64,000 bases of DNA from Choristoneura fumiferana (taxonomy: Eukaryota > Arthropoda > Insecta > Lepidoptera > Tortricidae). Each line of letters starts with the position of its first letter. Position 1 is the first letter of the stretch. This document shows, piece by piece, positions 1 through 10,664 of the stretch. A program made the position numbers and the translations under genes. The notes under the pieces were generated by a model. The model saw only the letters and a program-made list of their open reading frames with translations. It made no database searches and had not been told where the DNA came from. The stretch lies in contig NC_133490.1 in the NCBI RefSeq assembly GCF_025370935.1, positions 2,856,376 to 2,920,375 of the forward strand, given 5' to 3'.

Positions 1-40
1 GACGTATTTTGTCACCGAAAACTTACACTAGAGGCACTGG
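1..40. repeat. Terminus of a foldback MITE, cut by the window edge
   Basis: The first 40 bases closely match the right end of the palindromic element at 63176-63361 (shared GACGTATTTTGT and ACCGAAAACTTACACTA). The rest of this copy lies outside the window. Confidence 0.6.
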
Positions 41-57
41 TGCCTATATTCTTCTAT

Positions 58-170
58 AGCGTATTCGTAATCGTTATCCCGAGGAAACTATATACTATAT
101 ACGTAGAGTAGGGGTGATCTTTTTTTTCTAATCCAACCCTGTAGTGTGGGGTATCGTTGGATAGACATCG
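58..170 (-). repeat. Fragments of a Helitron-like repeat and of the 'gttccg' dispersed repeat
   Basis: Bases 58-95 resemble the part of the minus-strand Helitron-like copy at 53812-54013 that reads GCGTATTCG...TATCCCG. Bases 128-165 are the reverse complement of part of the dispersed repeat at 45720-46335 (the words for ATCCAACGATACCCCACACT). Both are short and diverged. Confidence 0.4.
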
Positions 171-334
171 AGACATCATTGATAGGTACGTAAGAAAAAT
201 ACTCGCAATATAATGGGTACCATTAGCATGTTTGGGAGATAAGCCATAAAGGAATTGCCTTAAAACAGTCACAATTCCTAACTTTTGGTGTATTTGTACC
301 CCATAAAATCATAATTTGAATAAGTAACTAAGTA

Positions 335-407
335 CGGCCCAAGCCCTCTCATTCTGAGAGGAGGCGTGTGCCCAGCAGTGGGACGTTTATAGTCTGGGAT
401 GATGAAT
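335..407 (+). repeat. Non-LTR/SINE tail with GAT-rich end
   Basis: GGCCCAAGCCCTCTCATTCTGAGAGGAGG...CCCAGCAGTGGGACG followed by GATGATGA. The same tail occurs at 1927, 4045, 33045, 48688 and 49115 and, reversed, at 63562. I know it as the 3' end of lepidopteran elements of the CR1/Zenon type or SINEs that borrow that tail; the family name is from memory. Confidence 0.7.
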
Positions 408-689
408 TAGTAACTCAGGACACGTTATCATGGCAACAAACTACACTAAAAGGTTGATTGACCCAAATGACACCATGAGAGTGTCTATTTCTATTACCGT
501 ATCTCAGACTACGGGTATTAGCAGTCCGGGTTCGAGTCCCGCCCGCATGCAGCGCACGCGCAGTTTGACCGTGAATATGCTGCTTTACGATAGATCTATT
601 ATACATATATTTTTCAACCGACGTCACCAAGAGTTCGATGAATGAACATTTTATTTTGCTAGTAGATATTATAGTACATTGTGTCTTAA

Positions 690-789
690 GGGCGGTAAAT
701 AAGGAATTACGAACGAGAGTCTATTAGAAGCCCGAAGTCGAAGACTGAGGGGCTTTAATGAGTCGATGTTCGTAATTCTAGTACCGCCC
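690..789. repeat. Palindromic MITE, about 100 bp
   Basis: GGGCGGTA...GAATTACGAAC at 690-714 pairs with GTTCGTAATTC...TACCGCCC at 768-789, and an inner pair AGAAGCCC/GGGGCTTT extends the fold. There is no coding capacity. It fits a foldback or miniature inverted-repeat element. Confidence 0.7.
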
Positions 790-826
790 GTGCGACATAC
801 AATGTTTTTCATCACATTTGTGAGTA

Positions 827-830
<4 letters not shown>

Positions 831-882
<52 letters not shown>

Positions 883-890
883 TGTCTGTG
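831..890. repeat. (TG)n microsatellite
   Basis: About 50 bases of uninterrupted TG followed by TCTGTCTGTG. It sits at the edge of the dispersed repeat that follows, which ends in CAGACAGACACAC in other copies, so it probably grew from that tail. Confidence 0.95.
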
Positions 891-1050
891 GCACCGTAGC
901 TCTTAAACGGGTGGACCGATTTGAATGCGGTTTTTTTATTTGATAGCAGAATTTCTAGCAATGATTCTTAGACATATTATATCAGAATCGGTTAAGCCAT
1001 TTTTGAGATATTGAACTTTGAAGTGACAAAGTCGGGGGTTCGCCAACTTT
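891..1050 (-). repeat. Dispersed repeat P (ACTTTGTCACTTCAAAGTTC family)
   Basis: Reverse-strand copy of the family also found at 46521-46745 and 54432-54625, with a 28-base scrap at 11365-11392. Shared words are CCCCCGACTTTGTCACTTC, ACGGCTgAACCGATTTTGAT and AGCTACGGTGCCACAGACAG. Any open frame through it is a by-product of the repeat, not a gene. Confidence 0.7.
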
Positions 1051-1440
1051 TTGTTGTTTAGGTTATTTACTAAAGCGGAGTGACGTCAGGGAATTTACAA
1101 AAAAATACATGTCCAATTTTTTTCTAGTAATCCAAGTAACGGACCCAATTTACCCAATTATTTAAGATTTATTTAATTATAAATCACATTTTTTTTAAGT
1201 AGCCTGTATGGTGTCCCACTGCTGGGAAAAAACCTGCCCTCTTGACATTCACAACCCGTTCTGACAAATAAAAACAAAAAAAACGGGAATTTAATGAAAT
1301 CCTGTATTGACTATTGAGCTACGTAGGACTTACCTAATGGCTTTCGCAAGTGCAGCCGCGACTAAAAGCTAGTGATAGCGATTTCGCACGCGTAAACTAT
1401 TAAGTACTACATGTGTAGTTAGCCAATTTAACGGAAATCT

Positions 1441-1770
1441 GGTTTTTTTATACGACTGGATGGCAAACGAGCAAGTGGGTCTCCTGATGGTAAGAGATCA
1501 CCACCGCCCATAAACATCTGCAACACCAGGGGTATTGCAGACGCGTTGCCAACCTAGACGCCTAAGATGGGTTCTCACGTGCCAGTAATTTCACCGGCTG
1601 TCTTACTCTCCACGAAGAAACACAACAGTGCAAGCACTGCTGCTTCACGGCAGGATTAGCGAGCAAGATCCGGGCGGACCTTGCACTTGCGGGTCATCTC
1701 ATGGGAAGCAATCACCGCCGCCCATGAACACCTGCCAACACGAGGGGTATCACAGGTGCGTTGCCGGCCC
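1441..1770 (-). repeat. Non-LTR 3' end with poly(A), copy 1
   Basis: Read on the minus strand it ends TGGCAAACG...CGAATAAAAAA style: ...CTTACCATCAGGAGACCC, GCTCGTTTGCCATCCAG, then A-run. The same unit is at 9082, 22719, 37618 and 56888. Here a second partial unit (about 1690-1770) follows directly, so two insertions or a rearrangement lie together. Confidence 0.7.
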
Positions 1771-1926
1771 TTTGAGACTGATAAGCTCGTTTATTAAAGA
1801 TCCCTAAGTTGTACCGCTCCGGAACATTGTCCCAGGAAGCTGGTTCCATATTTTAGTCGTAGTGTTTCAGAAAAAAATCCGGAGAATTCCCAAAAATCAC
1901 ATCGTATAGCCCATGGACTGCCCTAT

Positions 1927-2008
1927 GGCCCAAGCCCTCTTGTTCTGAGAGGAGGCCTGTGCCCAGCAGTGGGACGTATATAGGCTGGGATGATGATGAT
2001 GATGATGA
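1927..2008 (+). repeat. Non-LTR/SINE tail with (GATGAT)n end
   Basis: GGCCCAAGCCCTCTTGTTCTGAGAGGAGG, CCCAGCAGTGGGACG and then seven ATG/GAT units. Same family as 335-407. Confidence 0.75.
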
Positions 2009-2089
2009 CATCGTATAGATTAGACTTCATTTCAGTTGTTCAACACGTGAACTATGTATTTCATGTTTCTAATCCAATCCATGGGAATG

Positions 2090-2187
2090 TCCAGATAAAA
2101 AGTCTGTGTAAAATTCCAGACGTGCAGCTATCTACATACGTAGTTTCATCCAAATCCATTCAGCTGTTTCATCGTGAAGGAGTAGCA

Positions 2188-2225
<38 letters not shown>

Positions 2226-2265
2226 TACCAACAAAATTTCGCATTTATAATACAAGTATTATTAC
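2090..2265 (-). repeat. Helitron-like fragment with (CA)n
   Basis: On the minus strand it reads TATTATAAATGCGAAATTTTG, a long GT run (2190-2221 on plus is CA), then the complement of CATCCAAATCCATTCAGC. This is the usual 5' half of lepidopteran Helitron-like elements; the minus-strand copy at 53812-54013 and the plus-strand copy at 44352 share the same words. The 3' terminus is not visible. Confidence 0.55.
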
Positions 2266-2782
2266 ATACTTTAAATAATGGACTTAAAGTGTCGTATTCC
2301 AGAACCAAGTACGTGACATTTTCATTATAACAATTATTAATAACAATTTAGCCACCAATTTATAAATTGGCTTGAAAATTGTTTACTTAATGCAGAAATT
2401 AGCAAATTAATTAACCGCTTATCTTGAGGTAAAAATTGGGATATTTATAATTCAATACCTACTACACATAATCGCCTAAATTATAATAAATAAGTGATAT
2501 GGACTAATTAATATGGAATGCTTCATACAATTTAGCATTATATGAATCACCTGTTATTGAACTGTAATATAAGTAATTAAACTTAATCAGTTAACTAAAA
2601 GTCTTCCGTAAAATCTTATCGAAATTCGATTGATAGATATTTTAGGATAGAATACTATTAGTAATTTCAAGATAGTGATATCATTTCTATGGAAATACTG
2701 AAGTGGTTTAAGCGAGAATGGAATTAATATGGCTTTGGGTTAGGTTTTAAACTTTCGTTATTGACACATATTTATTACCAAC

Positions 2783-3058
2783 CGGGGCTTGATAGCCTAG
2801 AGGTTCAACCAATGGCCACTCAAGCGGAGGATCGTGGGTTTCAACCATGGACTCGCATCTGAGTTTTTGAAAAGTGATAAATTACATTCGAAATTTATGA
2901 CGAGCTTTATGTTGAAGCAAAATACCTGCACAAACCTGGGAAGCAATTCAATGGTGTGTGTCAAGTTCCCAATCCACACTGGGCCCGCGTGTGAACTTCG
3001 GCCCAAGGCCTTAAAACCCTCTCAATCTGAAAGGAGACCTTGGCTCAGCAGTGGGCCA
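2783..3058 (+). repeat. tRNA-headed SINE with GAGAGGAG-type tail (copy A)
   Basis: The head GATAGCCTAGAGGTTCAACC and GTGGGTTTCAACC resembles pol III A and B boxes. The body is TGAAAAGTGATAAATT... and the tail GGCCCAAGGCCTTAAAACCCTC...CAGCAGTGGGCC matches the tail family at 335. The 113-codon open frame across it is a repeat artefact. The equivalent copy is at 31775-32053. Confidence 0.65.
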
Positions 3059-3108
3059 ATACTGTCGAAATTACCTCTGGGTAGAGAAGGATCGGTTGGG
3101 TTCGTGAG

Positions 3109-3147
3109 TCCTCATGTACAATACAATACAATATACAATACAATGGT
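3109..3147. repeat. ATACA minisatellite
   Basis: Tandem ACAATACAAT units. Preserved in copy B at 32114-32150. Confidence 0.85.
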
Positions 3148-3492
3148 TCTTTATTGTACACCAGAAATACTATAAATAAAGAATAAGTTAACACTAAGAA
3201 TAACGGCCGAATGTACTTTAAAACGTACCAATTGTTTATTGAAAATTTTTAAATGTGTAGAAATAATATTTAAAATAACCAAACTGGTGACCTACGTATA
3301 GATCTTAAGTGCCATATCTGTAACAAAAAAAATAGCGCCTCAGAAGGCTACGTTTGGTCTACTTAGTATGTGATCGCATCGTGAAAGTCCAATTTGTATT
3401 TATTTTTGTTTTTTATCATTCAATTTTTTCGCGACTCCGTCAGTGAGTTTGTTAATCTCTATATCACGCGAACTATGCAGTTTTTACAGGGT

Positions 3493-3882
3493 TAGGGTTG
3501 CCATACGTCAGGATTCGTCTGGACATGTCCGGATTTTCGACCCTTTGTCAGGTCAGGATTGCGGCCGGATATGCGAAGTGTTCGGATTTTTAAAAATGAC
3601 CTCATTGAAAAAAAATAAACATTTTGTTTTCATGATACATTTATTACACCGTTTTTTATGAGTGAAATGATAAATTAAGTAGTAACTAATCAACAAAATG
3701 AATAATACTTCTTTCAAAACCAATTTAACAGGATAAATTACAGCTAAGACATCTCAATAGGTAATAAATAGCGAGTAGCTAGCGTAGTACTGCGTAATCT
3801 CTGTTACAAGAAATGTCAGGACTTTTAGGGTGATGTCAGGATTGTTGTCAGGACTTTTATTTTTTTCATATGGCAACCCTAT
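3493..3882. repeat. MITE with AGGGTTGCCATA inverted ends (copy A)
   Basis: TAGGGTTGCCATA at 3493 is inverted as TATGGCAACCCTA at 3870-3882. The interior is rich in GTCAGGATT/GTCAGGACTTTT words facing each other. Copy B is at 32483-32870 with substitutions, including one in the right terminus. Confidence 0.6.
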
Positions 3883-4044
3883 ATAGGGTGTTCAATCAAA
3901 CTTACCCAATAACCCGCTGAAATATTACTGAATAATTTGAATGTGATTTAACGGCAATAGTTACAGTCCTGTGATGGTAGATTTGCCAGCACTTAAACTA
4001 GTTTGCTAATTTCGTTCGGTACTCGAAACATAAAGATCGGTTTT

Positions 4045-4171
4045 ATTTTTCTTCCACATTTGAAACCGCACTGGGCCAGCGTGGGAACTATTAGCCCTCT
4101 TGTTCTGAGAGGAGGCCTGTGCCCAGCAGTGGGACGTATAATATACGCTGGGATGGTATGGTATGGTATGA
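4045..4171 (+). repeat. Non-LTR/SINE tail with (GGTAT)n end (copy A)
   Basis: AACCGCACTGGGCCAGCGTGGGAACT, GAGAGGAGGCCTGTGCCCAG and a terminal GGTATGGTATGGTATG run. Copy B is at 33045-33157. Confidence 0.7.
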
Positions 4172-4539
4172 TTTGAATCTTTAGGAAAACGAAGGAAACC
4201 GTTGAGTCCCGAGTTACATTAACATTCTGGTTGTATCTGTAACTATTGTTGACTGCATCATTTAATATTAGAAAAAGGTACATTCAAACCATTAACCTTA
4301 CTAACAAAATAGCAACAACATCAAGATGCTTCCGGTATTACGAAAATAGAAAACCAGTTTTTTGCATTCGACATTTGTCCCTGATTTCGTTCGTGTAGTA
4401 AATATTAGTAGAATCGAATACTGAGGTACAGTCACGTACATTAATATCTGCCACAGCAGAGCATGCAAAAATATCACACTTCCTACAGTTCGAGTTCGAG
4501 TGGTTCGAATAGACAAAGACGGCATCACATTTATCAGTC

Positions 4540-5100
4540 AATAAAAAATAATCAATGGGTTTTAAGTTTTAAGTTGACTAATACTTACTTTGTCAATTCG
4601 AAAACGTCCAAATTACCCCACGCTCGAGGGATGTATATCAAATGAAAAATACAAAACTGTTACTAATATAAGGTGTTAATTAATATACTGAAAACCTGAC
4701 ACTCCGAGTCTTTTTTAAGTTAGTTTAAGGTAATTAAATTATCTACTTAAAAATCTTCGCTAGATTCGACTCGATTCTGAATAAACTTCTTTCAGGTTTT
4801 CGGTTATTTTATTTATATCTTGTATTTTATATTACAATCTTCCATGAAAAATTATCTACCTAACTGATATAAGTACAGTCATCGTCATAAATAACTGGTC
4901 ACTTTTGTACCTTGTCGCTTTCAGTCGGTACACAATTTCGTATGGCTTTTCAATCATGACGTTAAAATGACAAGGTACAAAAGTGATCACTTATTTATGA
5001 CGTTGACTGTACATATAGAAATAAAAGTAGGTAAGTATCTACACAGCATAAAAATAAAGTATTTTATTGTATTTTTTGAAAACATATTTTCGTTAAGAAT
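4540..5100. repeat. Segment present only in copy A
   Basis: Copy B jumps from the equivalent of about 4535 to about 5105 and instead has an unrelated insertion at 33475-33655. This segment includes the MITE at 4873-5012. The remainder (4540-4872 and 5013-5100) is AT-rich with no recognised element. Confidence 0.7.
4873..5012. repeat. MITE, 140 bp, copy A only
   Basis: GTACAGTCATCGTCATAAAT...CACTTTTGTACCTTGTC is inverted as GACAAGGTACAAAAGTGATC...ATTTATGACGTTGACTGTAC. Arms are about 45 bp. A clean terminal-inverted-repeat element without coding capacity. Confidence 0.8.
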
Positions 5101-5582
5101 TTTATTTCACTCGAAAAAATCACCAATGAAGGATAAAATAGAATATTTTCGAATTTTAGAAGAGTAAAAAAATGAGTTTTTCTGAAGTTTATCATATATC
5201 ACGTCAATCTTCAAAATCTTCAAATAATTTATTGAATTAGGCGTTACTTTGCCAAGGTCCATATTAATGAACTTAGTTCACAATGTAAACAATGTGCTTT
5301 TTATGTTATGTTATGTTGTATTATTATGTTGTTTGTAAACAATTACTTTGTTCACTTGTGACCCCCAATGGTCGCGGGAGAGCAAGGCAATTTTTTATAG
5401 TTCATCGTCACTCTTCAAATAAATTTTGAGTTGAATTTTACAATACATTAATTATTTACCGTATACTTACAAGAAATTAACTGTATGTAGCTAATCAATA
5501 TTTGCATATAATAAGACACATTTTTTGCAGTTAGCTTATGTTTGACAATGAATATGTTTATTAGAATTGGGATACCTTTATT

Positions 5583-5850
5583 CAATAAAAACACGGCCAA
5601 GCGCGAGTGGGATACGTGCACAGAGGATTCCGTGTTATTCTTTAGGGAGATATGTAAAAATATATGATATAAACCGTATCTATTAATATCCAGTGTTAGC
5701 AGATCCCAGGTTTTAAGTAAAATGTACGCAGTGTAGACAAACTAAACAACCTAAACTAAACTATGTACTTATTTCAGGCGTCTATGGTTTTTGGGATACA
5801 GCTCTATGACAGACAGATGGACAGACGGACTAACGTATAATGTAGCAATA
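5583..5850 (+). repeat. Dispersed 'gttccg/acagacagatgg' type repeat (copy A)
   Basis: GGCCAAGCGCGAGTGGGA...GGATTCCGTGTTATTCTTTAGGG and later GGATACAGCTCTATGACAGACAGATGGACAGACGGAC resemble pieces of the lepidopteran repeat at 45290-46335 and 62455. Copy B is at about 34180-34405. Confidence 0.45.
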
Positions 5851-6279
5851 TTAATCCCTTTGTCACCCGAAGGAATCCTGAAAAGGACGGAATGTTGAGC
5901 ATCAGACATTACTCCGTATAGCAATGGTCACCACAGGCCTGGTTCGTATAATTCAATTGCTGTCAAATTATAAATAAAACAGCTTATTTTTTCTGTAAAA
6001 CCTCCCGGGTTAGACTAAGAAAACTATGTCTATTATGCCTTGTCCATATCTTGGTATTTTTATAGAAATACTGGCATGCAACCAACATGGAAAATGACAC
6101 ATATCAAAGTTCGTTCGCACTTCCCATCATTGTTGCATGATTTTTTTGTTTTCATATTTAGCTACAGAACTAGATAGAACAAAATAATATATGGGACGCC
6201 GTTGAACCAAATTCACACATTGTCGACTAAATTCAAATCAGATTGTAAAACTAGTGACAAAGCTAACCTCAAATTAAAA

Positions 6280-6600
6280 ATACGCAGAACGTACGAGCAG
6301 CGCGACCGTTCGAATCGCGCTCCACATTCGAAATAATAATTGTATTAAGGAAACATGAGCGGCGCGCATGTGTTTGTTTGTTTGTTTACCCGCCAGTGAC
6401 GTCATATGTTTATTCTCGCGAGGAAGCGCGGGCATATCGGTATAGCAGATAAAATAATTGATTTTGTGATAAGATTTGACTAGTAAATTGCACTGATAGC
6501 ATGCTATATTTCGCTGTTCCGTGATAATATTTAGCTCGGTTAGAAGAAACAATGAAAGATTGTGTAAACAAAAGAACAATACTATTAAAATGAATGAATA
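6280..6600. promoter_or_regulatory. Possible regulatory block with palindromic CRE (copy A)
   Basis: A non-repetitive stretch nearly unchanged in copy B (34851-35160). It holds the palindromic CRE TGACGTCA at 6397-6404, GATA-like AGATAA/TGATAAG words at 6448 and 6466, and CpG-rich words (GCGCGACCGTTCG, GAGCGGCGCGCATG). Regulatory function is inferred from conservation and motifs only. Confidence 0.3.
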
Positions 6601-7500
6601 TTCAAAATGTTCAATAGCTCTCCTGAAATATGTAAAATATAATATTTATTAATTTTTAACTTTTACATACGTTGTAAAAGATTATATGGTAAAGCATAAA
6701 TTAGCCCGCCCAGCTTTTTATACAATATTCACATGATGGTTTTTCTATATTCAAATGGAGGCGTTTGATTAAAATGAAGTCTAATGGTTCAGTATTCAAA
6801 TGTTCAGGGTTTTCCAAAGGCTTCAGATTTGTCAGGTATTATCTAATTTCAATCAATCAGGAAGAAGCAGCAGAGCATTAAGTCATATTTGACAAATTCA
6901 ATGAAGAACGTGTTTGAATTGCTACGTTATTTTTTCGGTTTTCTGTACAGACAAGAATATTTATTTTGGTTCAACACTAAAAAAATATACTGTTTGCAAT
7001 TTTTGAAACATAGTTTTTATCGTTACATAATCGAAAGGAAGCTGTGACCAGGAGCTGTCTTTTTGGTTTGGCTAAACGAAAGAGTTAAGCTCTTACACTT
7101 GAACTGGATCGAGTTGCGAGAGGATTTTTGTCATTCACTTCATTCTCAACTAAATACGACCCACCACTGAACACAGGCCAGCATGCTAGAGGGTGCTTGC
7201 CAAACCATGGATTAGTGCACCTGGGAACGTAACCGCCAAGGTCACCACCAGGTTTTACTTTGACGGGGACACACAAATCGTGTATTTTCATTTTTGTTTT
7301 ATTAGTGTTTGCTGTTTATTGTTTTTTTATGTATTAGTGTATGTGTGAATGTGTGTGTCTTCTTGCTTTTTCTTTTCTCTTTCAGGTTATTTGAACGCCA
7401 ATTTCTTTTCATGCGAAGGTGTCAACAGAAAATTTGCAAGCCACTTTTGTTAGGGTTATGTACAATAAAACCGATTATTTAAATGTCAATGTCCATTTTT

Positions 7501-8480
7501 TTTTTCTCTTTCACCATTGGTTACAAAGGCTCCACAATGCGGTTTCAAGGTCCCGCCATGTTTTGTTTACTGCACGTAGTAAACCACATTTCTTAGGCGC
7601 CCTATGCCATTAATCTTTTGAATAATCATTTACTGCATGACATAATTAGCCGTCAACATTTCGGCGGTGAATTAATACACGATCGCGAGGTGTCAAGCGA
7701 GCCGCGGTTCCCCTTGTTTACACACGCACACATGCGCACAGCCGCACACACCGCCGCGCCCGTCGAGCCGCTTATTTAGGTATATTGTTGTTTATTTTAT
7801 TCGGCGCTATGCTCCGACACAGCGAGCCTTTCGACTCAGTTTTAACGCGTACGTTTTATGAAACGACAACTATGCGTTGATGTTCGCTCGCGAGAATAAT
7901 TATTAATATCGGCTAGCGACCGAAATAACGAGCCGGTAAACAAATTCGCGATTTTTATTGGAAGGGCCACTTTGTTAAATAGATCGTGAGGTTTTATTTA
8001 CTTTTGTTTTTTTTTTATTGGTAACCTATTCGCACGTTCGCCGGTGCCGGTTGTCTCCGCGAATTTTAATAGCCGTTAATCATAGTTTATTTTTGCCGCG
8101 CAACGTGTGTTAATTGTGATCGGACCTGTTACATTTTGACGGACTGTTTTTAAGTTCGGATTTTGTTGAGTGAATGAAAAAGTTTGCTATAATTTTTGCG
8201 AGCAAAATGTCATGTTTATAGCAACCGGTTCTATTTTTGAACAATAGAGCTGGCTTCGATTGTGTTCCGAATTTGATTTGTTTCGTGCGGTCGGAGTTTA
8301 AAAAGTTTAAATTTTGAGTTTTGGCGGGAAGGCGAGGTGCTAACGGTGAAGTAGGCTGCACAGAAAGTTAGGAAAAGTGTTGAGCACACATCGAATGCCG
8401 GCGAGTGTTTTTTCAACGCGTTTTCGAGGCTAAGCGCTAGCTGTTTGAACAAGTGTGTTTTCTAATGGATTTATTTTGAG
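7501..8480 (+). promoter_or_regulatory. Candidate promoter plus untranslated first exon (copy A)
   Basis: CpG content rises sharply over 7640-8480. The arthropod initiator TCAGT lies at 7836-7840 (start A at 7838) with no TATA box near -30. A strong splice donor GAG|GTGAGT is at 8480/8481. That would give a first exon of about 640 bases. ATG triplets in it open only short frames, for example ATG-GAT-TTA-TTT-TGA just before the donor, so the exon would be 5' UTR. I see no base differences from copy B between 7501 and about 8714. A forkhead-like TTGTTTAC lies upstream near 7715. The gene is unknown. No downstream exon could be linked. Confidence 0.45.
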
Positions 8481-9081
8481 GTGAGTTTAAATTTACTTGT
8501 GTTGGTGTTTGTATTGTTTGTTCTTCGTGTTTTGTGTGAGTGTTCAGTGCCGGTGGCGGGAAACCGAATACCTAGCCGGTTGTTTGCGTGTGTGCGTGTA
8601 CAAACAACATTGTAGTGTGAGTGTGCGACTTATTGTCACTTTGTTTAAGAGGGGAGGTAAGGGAGAGGTTACTTGTCATGCATTTAGGCGAACACTAAAG
8701 TTTGATGATTTGACTTTTATCAACTTTAAATTGCGATTGAGGCGATTGTTTACCCACGCACGGTCGTTCGATATCTATAATTATTGATTTTCGACATCAC
8801 GCCACTGCCAAATTAGTTATGCAAAGTAAATAGTAGTTTTGCATGCGTTTAGTTGGATTTAATTTAAGATTTCACTGCGATTTCAATTTGCTCATTACGG
8901 TTATTTGACAGGTTATCTAGCTCGATGTGAAAAGCTTAAACTTTTTAGGTATATGAAGTTTCGAAAGGTCTCCAATTCAACATACAAAATATAAGTGCAT
9001 TATTATTAGTTTTAATTAAGATAATAGATTTATCTATTTAAGCTTCCGCAGTACTTTTGCTACGAAGTTTATCCAAGTTTT

Positions 9082-9360
9082 TTTTTTATTCGACTGGATG
9101 GAAAACGAGCAAGTGGGTCTCCTGATGGTAAGAGATCACCATCGGCCATAAACATCTGCAACACCAGGGGTATTGCAGATGCGTTGCCAACCTAAAGGCC
9201 TAAGATGGGATACCTCAAGTGCCAGTAATTTCACCGGCTGTCTTACTCTCCACGCCAAAACACAACAGTGCAAGGACTGCTACTTCACGGCAGGATAAGC
9301 GAGCAAGATGGTGTTAGCAATCCGAGCGGACCTTGCACAAGGTCCTACCACCTAGCACCG
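9082..9360 (-). repeat. Non-LTR 3' end with poly(A), copy 2 (copy A of duplication)
   Basis: Minus-strand unit ending in an A-run (T-run at 9082 on plus). Words: CAGTAATTTCACCGGCTGTC, GTCTCCTGATGGTAAGAG. The matching insertion is at 37618-37898 at the same site, so it predates the duplication. Confidence 0.75.
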
Positions 9361-9613
9361 CCTATTTATTGGAGAATAAAATATGGACTAGTTATACTTC
9401 AACCATCAAGCAGCTTGTAGAGACATTAGGCTAGGTTAGGCACATAGCGTACACGAAAGCAGTGAGCCTTTTGTGAATTTGTGAAGTAGATAACACCTAC
9501 ACAGGTTCGCTTACCTAATGACATAGTGGTACTAAGGTAATGTCTAGTTAGGTCAACAAGTATTATGTCTACATCAGTATACATATATAATAAACTTACA
9601 CGTTCAAATCCTC

Positions 9614-9722
9614 ATTATCATAGCCTATAGCAGTCCACTGCTGGACATAGGCCTTCCCCAGTGAGCGCCATTGCACCTTCTTTTCGGCTCTAAGCATCCA
9701 GTTTCTACCAGCAGCCTTCCGC
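9614..9722 (-). pseudogene. RTE-like non-LTR ORF C-terminus fragment (copy A)
   Basis: Minus-strand translation gives a short stretch with WMLRAEKKVQWRSLGKAYVQQWT, characteristic in my memory of the C-terminal end of lepidopteran RTE-type reverse transcriptase ORFs. The element is otherwise missing. A tail of the same type occurs at 43521, 46342, 47396, 51205, 52228 and 56795. Copy B is at 38155-38262. Confidence 0.55.
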
Positions 9723-10084
9723 AGAAATAAAATAGCTAATCAAAACAAAGGTTGCCTGGAGGAGATCGCTTTGTAGGAATAAGGCTTCCATTGCTTACCA
9801 TATAAATTTTCTTAAACTGTTTTTTGTTTCTTCTGCTCTAAACTGTTTATTATGTATGTGCTGAACAATAAAGGGTCATTGTATTGTATTGAATAGTATA
9901 AATACAAAAATTATTTGTGTTTGTCACTTTTTACACTGAAACGTTTAAAGGATTTAAATTATGTCTATCTGGTACATAGATAGCCGACTTTTATCCCAAT
10001 GCCCACGGGATCGAGACGTATGCATGTAAAATCCCACAATCTCCACCGCTGAGTCTTAAGATACATGCAATTTAGCACGTTTGC

Positions 10085-10598
10085 TAGGGATGGTAATCGA
10101 TGGCGAAATAATAGATTGATTGATAATCGATTATTTTAACTGTGTCGATATCAATTAATCGATTAAGGGCGCTCATGGTATCGATTAGTCGATTAATCGA
10201 ATCGATATCGAACATTCCTACGGTGTTGCCAGATGTACCGCTTTTCCGCGTTTTACACCGCCTTTTATAAGGAGGTACGGCACACTCTAGGTGCGAAATT
10301 CAAACTTTTTACAGTTTAAATGTGTTTAAAGTGAAATAAAATGGATGACACTATATCCCGGCCGTAAAATACCGACATGGAAATACCGACCCGATATTTC
10401 GTGTACTCGCCCATACAAACTGGTGTCAAACTGACAAGAGTTTCTATGGGCGTGTACACCAAATATCATGTCGGTATTTCCATGTCGGTATTTTACGGCC
10501 GGGAAATAGTGGCACCAATTTTATTCGATTAATTGATTACTTTTCGATAATTTTACATGGATTAATCGATTAATCGAATCGATATCGAACATCCCTAA
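10085..10598. repeat. ATCGAT-rich inverted-repeat element, composite (copy A)
   Basis: CTAGGGATGGTAATCGAT at the left faces ATCGATATCGAACATCCCTA at the right, with many ATTAATCGATTAATCGA words between. A second internal terminus GATATCGAACATTCCTA lies at 10205-10222, so this may be two related elements. Another MITE (10342-10516) is nested inside. Copy B is at 38610-39195. Confidence 0.6.
10342..10516. repeat. MITE nested in the ATCGAT element (copy A)
   Basis: GACACTATATCCCGGCCG...AATACCGACATGG is inverted as CCATGTCGGTATTTTACGG...AATAGTGGCACC. Arms are about 45 bp and nearly perfect. Copy B is at 38869-39042. Confidence 0.8.
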
Positions 10599-10664
10599 CG
10601 GTTGCTCTTTATAGGTAATAGCGTAACTGAAGAACGCGATGTACAGTCAAGTGCAATAATATTC

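Noticed and set aside
831..890. CRISPR-like or satellite array
   Set aside because: It is a plain dinucleotide microsatellite. No CRISPR array is expected or seen in this eukaryotic window.
2834..3175. 113-codon plus frame, and its near twin at 31833-32171
   Set aside because: The frame runs through a SINE body, tail and an ATACA minisatellite; its conservation between the two places reflects the large duplication, not protein selection.
6274..6579. 101-codon minus frame, with an almost identical copy at 34845-35150
   Set aside because: Conserved only because the block is duplicated. The peptide is low in protein-like features, and no splice or start context was seen. I prefer a regulatory reading of this DNA.
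7085..7291. 68-codon minus frame, also in copy B at 35607-35798
   Set aside because: No recognisable motif. Its openness is preserved in the duplicate but with indels nearby, and no splice sites bracket it well.
8497..8787. 96-codon plus frame shared by both copies
   Set aside because: It starts 16 bases after a perfect splice donor and includes GTGTGTGCGTGT runs, so it is more likely intron than coding.
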